From positions 11,141,001-11,205,000 of the forward strand of contig NC_079321.1 of the NCBI RefSeq assembly GCF_029931775.1: DNA of 64,000 bases, written 5' to 3'. Source of the DNA: Euleptes europaea. Its lineage: Eukaryota; Chordata; Lepidosauria; Squamata; Sphaerodactylidae. The translations under genes and the position numbers were made by a program. Of this stretch, positions 41,264 to 53,700 are shown one piece after another (positions within the stretch are counted from its first letter, which is position 1; each line of letters starts with the position of its first letter). A model generated the notes under the pieces. The model saw only the letters and a program-made list of their open reading frames with translations. It was not told the origin of the DNA and did no database searches.

Positions 41264-41472
41264 TAGGGTTGCCGACCTCCAGGCAGTAGCTGCAGATCTC
41301 CTGCTATTACACCTGATCTCCAGCCGACAGAGATCAGTTCCCCTGGAGAAAATGGCCGCTTTGGCCATTGGGCTCTATAGCATTGAAGTCCCTCCCCTCC
41401 CCAAACCCCGCCCTCCTCAGGCTCCACCCCCCAAATATCCAGGTATTTCCCAACCTGGAGCTGGCAACCCTA
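41264..41472 (+). mobile_element. hAT-like MITE inside the ADGRF5 3' UTR
   Basis: Flanks CTTCTCGC and CTTCTCGG agree at 7 of 8 positions. It lies between the ADGRF5 stop and its candidate poly(A) signal, so it would be transcribed in antisense. Confidence 0.83.
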
Positions 41473-41675
41473 CTTCTCGGCCAAAGATGGTCTTAAAATT
41501 CACCGTCCCCGTGCCGCATGGTACATTGGAAGAATGACATGCTGCATTTATACGTCGCAACACTTCGCAGCCAAGGCACAGGCAAAATGTCCGTTATTCA
41601 CAGATGCTTCCTGATCGCTTTATCTGGAAAGAAGCAATACCCTGAGGCCTGTGGGAAAGGCAAGCGTCTGTGTGA

Positions 41676-41752
41676 TCAGGTCAGCAAAGAATACTCTTTG
41701 GACGTGTTTTCCGAAGACGAAGAGGCCGATTCTGTAGAAACTTGATATTTTC
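41676..41752 (-). CDS. ADGRF5: ADGRF5 last coding exon
   Basis: The exon reads KYQVSTESASSSSENTSKEY then SLLT and a TGA stop (human TYNVSTPEATSSSLENSSSASSLLN). The acceptor is TGCATTACAG. The serine-rich end is typical of the family's phosphorylatable tail. Confidence 0.93.
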
Positions 41753-44700
41753 CTGTAATGCAAAAGATAAGGGACATTTAAAAGATGCTGATTAGTGATA
41801 TGTAGGGTTGCCAACCTCCAGGTACCAGCTGGAGATTTCCTGCTATTTCAACTGATCTCCAACCGATATAGATCAGTTCACCTGGAGAAAATGGCTGCTT
41901 TGGTAATTGGACTCTATGGCATTGAAGTCCCTCCCCTCCCCAAGCTCCACTCTCCTCAGGCTCTGCCCCCAAAACCTCCCACCAGTGGCGAAGAGGGACC
42001 TGGCAACCCTAACCGCACCCCATGTCCCCTCTAACAGGACTCTGTGGTGGGAGTGAGAATCCTCCCCTGTGCCCCACCGTGCTCTGCTGCCACCATGACC
42101 AATCCCTAGATCTGGGGGAATGTTTTTATACAGAACTTTGGCATACATGGATGTAACTGGCCATAAGAATGAATATTCCTTTTAATTATTTTTACTTAAT
42201 ACATTTCTTTCTCCAAGGGAGCTCAGGGCAGCAGACGTGACTCTCCTCCGTTTTATCCTCACTGCAACACTGTAAGGTAGGCTAGGCCCAACTGGCCCAA
42301 CATGACCCAGTGAGCTTCCAAGGCAGGGCAGGGGCTCAAACATCTGGTCTCACCCAGACTTCTATCCCACTCTGGGTCTCCGGGAAACTGCTGAAAGCAA
42401 GCAGGCTGGTGCCTCACTCATGCAAGCTGTGGCTCAGTGGCAAAGCATCTGTTTGGCATGCAGCAGGTCCCAGGTTCAAACCCCGGCATCTCCAGTTAAA
42501 AGGATGAGGTAATAGGTGATGTGAAAAACCTCTGCCGGAGACTCTGGAGAGCTGTTGCCAGTCTGAATAGACAGTACTGACCTTGATAGACCAACAGCCC
42601 ATTCCTGGAGAGGGGGGCAGACCACGGCAGCCGGGATAGCGCAGCTGAGAAGCCTCTTCAGGGGCTTCCCTAAGGCGATTCGGCCCCCAGCCTCAGGAAT
42701 GGGCTGCAAGAGTCTCAGTCATAGGCAGCTTCTTATAGGAAGGTGTCACGGCTCAGTGGTAGTGCATCTGTTTGATATGCAGAAGGTCCCAGGTTCAATC
42801 CCCAGCACCTCCTGTTAAGAGCACTAGGTAGCAGGTGATGTGAAAGATCTCTACCTGGGACCCTGGGGAACTATTGCCACTCTGAATAGACAATGCTGAC
42901 CTCGTTGAACCAAGAGTCTGATTCAATATAAGGCAGCTTCAAGTGTTCATGCAAGGAACTTTTGGGGCACTGTGGGTCTAAGGGAGTAGGATGGGCCTTT
43001 TACTGCATTAATATTATGGACGTTTGAAAGTCCAGCTCGTGGCATGATCCAAAGCATCTGGGTTTCACTCTCTTTTAAAGGGCCCACCTTGGCTGTGCTT
43101 CCTTTTCATCATCACTTACCTGCTTTGCCAAACATGCAGTTGAATGCTCTGGAGAAGGGAGAACTGATAGAGATCATGGGAGCCGAAAGGCCCTGGGATG
43201 ATGACTGCAAGACAGAAATAAGAGTTAATAAACAGCTTGGAGGAGGGAAGGCAGTGTGGGATAGCACAATCTCGTGAGATTTCAGAAGCTAAGCGGGATC
43301 AGTGCTTGGAAGAGGGACCACCAAGGAAGGCTCTGCAGAGGAAGGCGAGGGCAAACCATCGCTGCTCCTCACTTGCCTTGAAAACCCCTCGCTGGAGTAG
43401 CCATACATCGTTTGTGACTTGATGGCACTTACATATGTAAAGGTAAAGGTCCCCTGTGCAAGCACTGAGTCATTCCTGACCCATGGGGTGATGTCACATC
43501 CCGACGTTTACTAGGCAGACTTTGTTTACGGGGTGGTTTGCCAGTGCCTTCCCCAGTCATCTCCCCTTTGCCCCCAGCAAGCTGGGTACTCATTTTACCA
43601 ACCTCGGAAGGATGGAAGGCTGAGCCAACCTGGAGCCGGCTACCTGAAACCAACTTCGTTGGGATCGAACTCAGGTCGTGAGCAGAGCTTGGACTGCAAT
43701 ACTGCAGCTTACCATTCTGTGCCACAGGGCTCTCTACTTACCTACGTACATACATATAAACTAAGGGAGGGAAGGGGGCATGGTATAGCCCGATCTCGTC
43801 GGATCTTGGAAGCTAAGCAGGGTCACTACTTGGAAGGGAGACCACCAAGGAAGACTCTGCAGAGGAAAGCAATGGCAAACCACCTCTGCTTCTCACTGGC
43901 TTTGAGAACCCCTTGCTGGGCTCACCGTACGTCGGCTGCAGCTTGATGGCCCTTTACACGCACACAAAAAGCTTAGATTTTTTTTTTTTTTTTTTTTGCT
44001 GGCTGTTTTGATTTATTTGTGTTTTATTTTATGATAGTTTTAATCAAGTAGCTTCAGGAATAAAGCCTTAAACAAAAAAAAGAAAAAAAAACTGCTTTAT
44101 GATGTTAACCAGTATCTCAACAGTTTTCAAATGTCAAAGCACTAAAAGTTTACAAGGCTGAAAAGGGGCTTATGAAATCTAAACTTCAGTGAATAAGTAG
44201 TTTCCTAATATATGCTAAGGACTCAGCTATATTCTTACACATATAAGAACGCACCCTTGCAGACCAGTTGTGGCTAGGGTTGCCAACCTCCAGGTACTAG
44301 CTGGAGATCTCCTGCTGTTACAACTGATCTCCAGCCGAAAGAAATCAGTTCCCCTGGAGAAAATGGCCTCTTTGGCAATTGGACTCTATGGCTTTGAAGT
44401 CCCTCCCCTCCCCAAACCCCACCCTCCTTAGGCTCCACCTCAAAAACCTCCCGCCGGTGGCAAAGAGGGACCTGGCAACCCTAGCTGGGCCTCCATTAAG
44501 ACTAAACCCTGTATCAGTAAGTAGAAATATCCTGATCTGCCTAGGATGCACATGGAATTGTGCTTTTGTACACAGGGCGAGAAAAGGGTGCTCTTCAGTT
44601 AATTGAAAAATGCACACACAAATACAACAGGTTGGATTCAAAGCACCGTGAGTGGAAGGAAAGCAGCAACTAGCATTGTTCTGTAATTACTTGCACAGAA

Positions 44701-47700
44701 ATTTGTACTGAGCATGGGTAGGTTCTATCTCAGGTGTCATCCTTCACTTATCTAAGAGGATTTTTAAATTCCCATGCAAAAGGAAATTTTTGGATTTTGC
44801 ATCTCTTCTCTAGGGCAATGCACTAGTTCATGGAAGATATCAAACAGCTCTTCCATGAGAGGAAGTTACCATCCATCTGCAGAAGAGCATTTTGGAACCA
44901 ACCAGTTATTTGTTCCTGGATTGTACGTTACCTTTGAGGTTTGCGAACTCCATCTGGGCAGTGAACACTTCTTCACTAAGGCTTCTCGTACCTGCAGGTT
45001 TGAAACAAGGAAAATTAAATCCCACCTCGAGCAATTATGGCCATTTTATAACTGTAAAACTGGGCTGTTTTAATATGATTCTTTTCCTACCTTTCTGTCC
45101 CAGAGAATTCCAAACAACAGAATGAATAATCCCTGTAAAATATTTGCAAATTCAAATTATATAACATTCTATAGTGGTGTCTTAGACATTCTTATACAAG
45201 CAGATTTTTTAAGAAGAAGAGTCGGTTTTTTATATGCCGACTTTCTCTACCACTTGAGGCAGAATCAAACTGGCTTACAATCACCTCCCCTTCCCCTCCC
45301 CACAACAGACACCCTGTGAGGTAGGTGGGACTGAGAGAGTGTGACTAGCCCAAGGTCACCCAGCTGGCTTCATGGGGAGGAGTGGGGGAAACAAATCCAG
45401 TTCACCAGATTAGCCTCCGCCGCTCATGTGGAGGAGTGGGGAATCAAACCTGGATCTCCAGATCAGAGTCCACCGCTCCAAACCACCACTCTTAACCACT
45501 ACACCACGCTGACTCCAGTGTAATTGGATCCGTCTGATGTCCACAAAAACCCACTTCTAGGCAAAGGGCTTTTCTGCATTGGATCCCCCCCCCCAGCATG
45601 GTTTCTTAATTGCATTTTGTCCCCCCCCCCTTGTGTGCTGCATGGTTTGCCCATCGTCGCTTGCTTGCTCCCAACCCACGCTGAGTTTTTCCTCTGTTTT
45701 TTTCAGACCACTAGAAAAACCCAGTGTGGAAAAGTCAAAAGCAGAGCATTTCTCAACTCTGATTGCCTGCCACAGCTCCGCCCCTAAAACCTCCCGCTGA
45801 AGATGAGGGGGCACCTGGCAACCCTATCTGAAAGGCATAATTTTTCCTGGCAAGACCATAAGCAGTCTAAGCAGTCTTAGCTTTGGCAACGGACAGCCTT
45901 CAAGATGGCGACAGACGAATAGCTTCATTTAGCCACACCACTGTTTTTAGAAGAAGAGCTGGGTTTTATACCCCACTGTTCTCTACCTTAAGGAGTCTCA
46001 AAGCAGCTTACAATTGCCTCCCCCTCCCCACAACAGGCACCTTTGAGGTAGGTGGGACTGAAAGAGCTCAGAGAGAACTGTGACTGGCCCAAGGTCACCC
46101 AGCAGGCTTTGTGTGGAGGAGTGGAGAATTGAACCCAGTTCTCCCGATTAGAGTTTGCCGCTCTTAACCACTACACCACACTGGCTCTACACCACGGTGG
46201 TTTTAGCTACAGCAATAGCTTGGATGCTTTCCCCCATAATGTATGAACAGACAAACAAACAAAGCCAGGCCTCTCACATCTTTCTACCTGTGCAGATAGG
46301 ACTGCCCCACATTTAGACTTGGCTTAGATTCATGCCAGATAGTGGACCAGTTCTAGTACAAGCTATAATCGACAACACCTGTCGCCGTGCACTGTTAAAG
46401 CTGCTGTCCCTAAAAATTAATCCCTAAAAAAAAATTCATAGTCTCTTGTAGTGAGATGCAAAAATGGAAGCAAAAATTCTGAAAACCCAAATGCCAGACA
46501 TGTACGGCAAGAGTTTCAGATGTGGCATGGGTACTTAATGGATACTAGTCATGATGCATACCTATTCTCTCCAGGATCAGAGGAGCATGCTGAATATATT
46601 AGGTGCTGTGGAGCACAGGCAGGACAATGCTGCTGCAGCTGTCTTGTTTGTGGGCTTCCTAGAGGCACCTGGTTGGCCAGTGTGTGAACAGACTGCAGGA
46701 CTTGATGGGCCTTGGTCTGATCCAGCATGGCTTTTCTTATGTTATTAAGGGGCTTGGATTTTCTAGGTCTATGATTTGGGGACTTGAGCTATTTTCAAGG
46801 CATGCATGATTTGGTACCCCCCCCTCGCAAATATCAAGTCAATCCTAGCCTGCAGATGAATTCCTGTGTAAGTGTATACGGTTCTTCTGCAGATCTATAA
46901 AGCAACAGCTGTTGTGAACAGTAATTCCTTTCCATCAATCATCATGGACAATATTCTTCTATAACAATAACAAAATGTTCCAGACATATTTTGGACCATT
47001 GGGGGATCATCACACCAAATAACATTACAAATAAATTCATGCTGACTACAAATACATTTCATGTTTTCGCATGAAAATGGAAGGTAGAAATCTCTCCTCC
47101 CCCGCATCTAAGAAGTTTTATGGGTTTCTTGGTATCATCTAGAAAATACTGACCACATTTTTATTTTCCAGATTTATCAGCCAATTGTTATCTTTGATCT
47201 ACTTACCTGAAAGGCATTGAACACGTTAAATATAATATGGAACACTATTGAGCTTTGCTTGAAAATGGTAACTAAGCCGAATCCCCAGGTAAGTCCTAAG
47301 AGTGGTGTCAGAACGCCAATACTCTTGGTGATCCGATATATTGAGCTCCTTTCGTCGTTTCTTGGCCTTTCCCCAATGGAACGTATCGGTATTTTTGCTA
47401 TGACCACAATGGTAATCACAACATTAATAGCAACAATGACCAGGGCGGGAACAACCAGTGCCAAGAGAGCATAGCTCTTGTCCCAGTTAAGGAAGCAGAC
47501 GTCTCCTCTTTTGTAAGAGTCCTGCGGCAAAGTAACAGCTATGGTGATAGCGGAGATAACCAGAGGGCAACCGTAACCCAAGCAGAAGGCGACGGCTTTC
47601 ATGATGGTTTGGCTGGTGTTGTGTAAAATGAAGACCAAGTGGTAGAAGAGCATGAGGCTCAAGGAAAGCATCCAAAAGAACACACAAAGGTAGAAGAAGT

Positions 47701-50700
47701 GGACGAAAAAGGTGGCTGCTGTGCAGATATTCGTTTCCATTCCATCCTCCTCTCTTGCTGCAATCACAACGAACCAGATGTCTGCAAGCAGGAGAGAAAT
47801 CGCAACGTTCAGGATACAGACGTGGCGCATGTAGGATATTCTCGTTTTGGTCACGGATTTCCATACGAGAGCTTCAATGACAATGCAGACCACCAGGCTC
47901 AATATGGAAACGCCCACGCCTATGTAAGTGATGTAACTCAGGGCCTGCCACTGGCTTTCGTCATAGTCTGCACGTCCCGCAGGAGACATCAGCATAGAAA
48001 AGGAGGTCAAGTGGTCACAGGAGCAACTGACGTTCTCTTCGTTATTGGTGCTTTTGCAGCCAGAGGAGTCCCAGTCGCCTCGGTCCCCCGAGAAATTGAA
48101 ATTCCAAAAGACGCACCGAGGTTTTATCAACGACTCGTTCATCTTTGCAAATGTCATCTGGATCTGGAAGGGCTCGCTTTTGTTCGCCTTCACTACTGTT
48201 GAGATCACTAAGCCATTTATTAATTCTTTGGTCTGCTCGTGCTGCGGGATAATATGGCTGAGATCGGAGTAAGCCACACTAATGATGGTGGACTGAAAGA
48301 GTTCCCCTTTTTTTATTTGCTCTTTGTCGATTAGCACATTGCCACTGAGGTTGGAGCTGGAGAACATAAAATTCTTGTCATAGTCTGAAACACTGGTGTT
48401 GTCCAGGACAACGCCTTGGAGCTGAATGTTATCCAGGCTGACAGAAGGAATGGTGTTGTTTACAGCCATGAGGGAATTCGAAAATTGCTCCACCGAATCC
48501 AGTAATTGAGAGGTCCCGTTCTGAATGGGGCTCCAAGTGTCTGTTGGAGCATTGATGACAGTATCAACTGTGGATAAAAAATTCTGTAACAGAGCAAGGA
48601 AATAGTTGTTATTAAACCTGCTGTGAAGTGGAAACTCTACCTCCCACAAACATTAGCTTACCCAAACCCACCTACTGGCTTACAACTGGAATAACTTCCT
48701 TCCAGATTTCAGTTTTCAAATATCCCATACGTTCCTGCCCGTGAACTAAGATCACAGGGAGAGGCCCATCCCCCAAAGAAGCTTTTCTGGTGGGTACAGG
48801 AGAGAGGGCCTTTTCAGTAGCAGAAGAAGAAAAAGAAGATTTGGTTTTTATATGCCGACTTTCTGTACCACTTAAGGGGGAATCAAACCGGCTTACAATT
48901 GCCTTCCCTTCCCCTCCCCACAACAGGCACCCTGTGAGGTAGGTGGGGCTGAGTGAGTGTGACTAGCCCAAGGTCACCCAGCTGGCTTCATGTGGAGAAG
49001 TGGGGAAACCAACCCAGTTCACCAGATTAGCCTCCGCCACTGATGTGGAGAAGTGGGGAATCAAACCCAGTTCTCCAGATCAGAGTCCACTGCTCCAAAC
49101 CACTGCTCTTAACCACTATATCACGCTGGCCGCATGGTTATGAAACAACCTCCCCAGGGAGGTGCGCTTGGCTCCCACACTCTCGATATTTAGGAAGAAG
49201 CTTGAAGACAGTTTTATTCATTATGGCATTTGATTAGTTCTTCTGCTTACCAGCAGTTTTAACTTATTTATTATAACTAGTGTTTTTTTAATGTATACTA
49301 TTATTATTTACATTGTAAGCTGCCTTCAGTTCCTATAAGGTAGAAAGACAGCTAATAAATGTTTTAAACAAACAAACAAATAATTGGGGCAGTATTTTAC
49401 CACTCAACTCAACTAACAGTGCTCTCCTAAGAACACTTTCCTGGGAGTAAACCCTATCGATCAGACTTGACTAGGATTTTTAGTAGACCTGTTTAGGATC
49501 GGTTGCTATGTGAGGAGCCTTTGATCTTTTATGCATGCGTTGTTTCTGTGGCGATCAACCCCGGACTACTTCAGGGCTTTTTTTTCATCATGCATGTCTT
49601 TCCCGACCTTTAGAAGTCACTTCTCTCTCTCCCCTTGTTTTCTCCGCGTTTTCTGGATGCTGCCAGAAACAGCATCCAGAAAACACGGGGAAAATGCGGG
49701 GGAAGAGCAGAGTGACTTCTAAAGGTTGAAAAGAAGTGCATAATGAAAACCCCTTGTCTGCTTGATTTCTAACGGGTTGCCTCTAGAAAATATTCAGGTT
49801 TTTGAACTTCCACCTTTGGCATAATGATGACAATGAAGCCCTGAAGTAGTTCCACAAGTCAATAATTCATGGAGTAAAGAAGTATTCCCCTTTCTCAGTC
49901 CTGAATCTATATCTCCTCAACTTCACTGGGTTTCCCCAAGTTCTAGTACTCTGGGAGAGGGAGAAAAAAGTTATCTTTCTCCACTTTCTCTATCCTATGT
50001 GCGAAAATTGAACTTTGTCCTGAGTTTCTAATAACTACTTAAAACGAGTACCCAACTTAATTTAACTCTTCTAAGAACTGGAGAAGGTATCTGAATTCTA
50101 CATTCACCTTCATGCTGTTCTATTTTCTTCCTTCCCCAACTGAGGCAGCAATGCCACCTCCCACCTTGCCATAGGGTTGCCAGCTTCCAGGCAGTGGCTG
50201 GAGATCTCCTGGGATTACAACTGATCTTCAGGCAACAGGGATCAGTTCGCCTGGAGAAAACGGCTGCCTCTGCTGCTCATGTGGAGAAGTGGGGAATCGA
50301 ACCCGTTCCTCCAGATCAGAGTCCACCACTCCAAACCACCACTCTTAACCACTACACCATGCTGGCCCCATGGCCCCATGGTTATGAAACAACCTCCCCA
50401 GGGAGGTGTGCCTGGCTCCCACACTCTTGATCTTTAGGAGGCAGCTTGAAGACAGTTTTATTCATGAAGGCATTTTATTAGTTCTTCTGCTTGCCAGCAG
50501 TTTTAACATTGACTTTAATTATACCCCATTGAAGTCCCTCCCCTCAACAAATCCCATCCTTGCCAGACTCCAGCCCCAAAATCTCCAGGTATTTCCCGAC
50601 CTGGAACAGGCAACCCTACCCTGCCATCTCCAGGATGTTCACTTCCTAGTTGAAGTCAAAGGGCATGTTCTCAGCCAGAATTTTCCATCCCTCCGGACAG

Positions 50701-53700
50701 TACCTTGCAGGCAAAATACCAAAATACTGTATAGCAAAACTATTGATGCTGTAACAGGCTGGCTTCATCCTGAGCTGGGCGTCACCCAGTCACCCTCTTT
50801 CTGGCCTGATCCTCATCCTTGTTAGAATCAGAGAATCATAGAGTTGGAAGGGACCACCAGGGTCATCTAGTCCAACCTCCTGCCCAATGCAGGAAATTCA
50901 CAACTACCCCCCTTCCTTTGTAAAGCAGAGAATGCCTGCAGATCCATTCTGAACATAGCCAAACTCTCCCCTGGCGCAAAAGACTCCTTGTGAGGGCAAA
51001 ACGTCACCATCACAGGAACAGAGCCACTGGATCCAACCCAAAAGCCGTCTCACTTACTTCCACTATTTCCTTCTTTGCCTCTACAGGTATAACTGAAATC
51101 GTATTCAAAATGCCAACCACAGCTTCCAGATCTGCTGACGAATTGCTTATATCTTTCTGTTCCGTCTTGACGGTGTTGTTCAGCTTTTCCAGGTATGCGG
51201 GCAGTTCCTGACTGGGTGCGGGGCTGGACACCAAGGACTAGAAGGGGAAAAAATGAAAATGTCTTAACACAGGGGGCATGCCACGAAGGACTTGATACTC
51301 TGCCAAATTATGCTGTAAGAATGTTACATTTCCTTTGGCATAAAATGTCGAGAAATGGTTTCTAGAAAGGAAAATAAAGGCTCGCCTATTAACCATTAGC
51401 GAGAATGTGTAGTTACTGCAGTAGTCCTTCAAATGAGCATAAATTCTGTAGCAAGTTGCTGATGAAAGAATCTTACTATATACTATACACCCAAGAGTTC
51501 TGTGGGTTTTTTGGCCATCATTTCACAGCTGTCTTATGCCGACCGCATAGCAGCACATAGAGGAACAAAGCCTGCTGAGGGAAAATCAGCATGGCTTCTG
51601 CAAAGGGAAGTCCTGCCTCACCAACCTTCTGGAGTTCTTTGAGAAAGTGAACAAGCATGTAGACAATGGTGATCCAGTAGACATTATCTACTTGAACTTT
51701 CAAAAGGCTTTTGACAAGAAACCTCACCGAAGTGTTGGGATAAGAGGATGAGTTCTCTTATGGATCAAACTGATTGGTTAACTGATGGGAGGCAAAGTGT
51801 AGGAATAAATGGGCAGTTCTCACCCACCTGTATCACCCAATTTTCAATCGTACATTAACCAATTCCCAAATCAGACTTCATAACACTACAGTAAGCATGC
51901 CCTCCCCCCAGTCAATTACACAGAAAATGGGGAAATGCCATAACCTAGAAGGCCTCGAATTTATTTATGTATTTTTAAACCTGCAATTTTGCCATTTTGG
52001 GGAAGTGATCAATCAGTAAAAGCTTCTATTCCTTTGGGGGGGTCAATTATTCAGGAGGAGGATTGTTTCCGAGATTACTGAAAAGCGGCAGGCCATTTTT
52101 GCAAGGTCAATTTTGATGCTCGCTCAAAGCTCTTTTTTAAAATGCGACTTTAAAAATGCCTTTTCACGGTCCTGACGCAAAAGGAGAAGTTCCACTCGCC
52201 TGCTCCATTGTTCCTGTTTGCATGGCCATTAGGATATGCATAGCTAATGCGTCTCTGTTATTTTGCATTGTTCCTTGAGGGAAATTCTTCGCAGCAAACA
52301 CCAAAGGTTGCATTAAATGGGCTCTTTTGTAATGCAAAGCAGGAATGCGCCGGCTTCGCAGTCACTTCCGGAATGACGGTTCAGCGTGCAAAATTCCTTT
52401 CCTTTCCTTTCATCCCTTAGAAGCTCCTTGATCAATTGATCTTGAGCAGCATATATCTAGTGTTGGAGGGATATAAGGACTGAAACAAATCTTGCCACTG
52501 ACAATGTAGCCTTGGGGTCCCTATCACTTAGTAAAAAAGGCATTATGTCAGTCACAGAGGCATTGGATTTGTATATTAAAAGGGGGGAAATATAGTGCGA
52601 TCGAAGTTCCTCGTAAAAGTGGCATTCCAAAAGGGCATGGGCTAATGAGTCAATAGAGCCAGAAGAGCAAGGGCAGATCTTGTCGGAGTATGGTATATTC
52701 AGAATTCTGCCCTGCATTACCATAGAAGGGTTAGCATTCAATCTAGCCAAGCAAAAAGCTCTACAGAGACGAAGAGTTGTCAGATAATATGTATAGGCAG
52801 GCAGACCACGTGGAGGGGGTATTCCGAAGAACTGGGATGAACAGACACGACGAGCACGAAAAGTAGTGCTGTTATAATCGAGCTCTTTAATGCGCTTTTT
52901 AATTTTGGCAAAAGCTTCAGTTTTCCCAAATCTGATAACATATCCTGCGAGAAGCCCAACAACGCCAGTTTCTCATCTAAGATTTTTTGCCATGAGGATT
53001 TAAAAGGGTCATGCTTCAGAGAAGCTTGGAACCCCTCAGTGCTAAAGCACAGTTTAAGGTGTAGTTTAAAGGCAGCCAACCACGCCCTAGCTTCAAGTGA
53101 CATTTGGCCAAACTCGGAACGAAGAGTAATGCCAGCAACACATCGAGGGGCATTTAGAAATTTTCGTAAGAACTGAAGCAGTGGACGATCTATAGATTCA
53201 TTGATGACTGTAATCCAGATGGCAACACCAAAGAGGATAATTGGGGTAATTTTCAGGTTAAAAACCTGAATAGCCCCTGGAATATATTTGCCACCTTTGG
53301 TGTGAAAAAAATTGACAATAGCACCAACCCCAGGTTTAATTTTGTTGGACATTGCTTTTTGATGGGCATTCCAATTTAGGTTACGGGAAAAAAGAATGCC
53401 AAAGTAAACAAACTCCTTGACTTGGTCAACCTCAAAGCCATCTAATACCCAGAGAAAAGGAGGAAATTTTCTCCTCTTAGTGAAGATCATAATCTTAGAT
53501 TTATGATGGTTTATTTTAAGACCTTCCCTAGAGCAGTACTCAGAAAAAGTTTGCAAAGATCTTTTCAAACCAATTCTTGTGCGGGACAGGAGAACTGCAT
53601 CGTCAGCATAGAGTAGAATCAGGGTGGGATGACTTGCAAGCTTTGGGGGGTGGCAAAACTCTGAGAAATTGGTTGCCATATCATTCAGGTATAGGTTAAA

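Noticed and set aside
39495-42955. tRNA-Ala genes at about 39500, 42425 and 42750
   Set aside because: Each has box A and box B and a TGC anticodon-like loop, but each continues into the same long SINE body with a common tail, and stems are mismatched. They are SINE heads, not tRNA genes.
43760-43965. 5S rRNA gene
   Set aside because: The 5S-like core is incomplete and fused to a non-5S tail shared by many copies; it is a SINE.
47639-48202. 187-codon open frame on the plus strand
   Set aside because: It lies exactly antisense to the conserved ADGRF5 seven-helix exon and has no family resemblance; a shadow frame.
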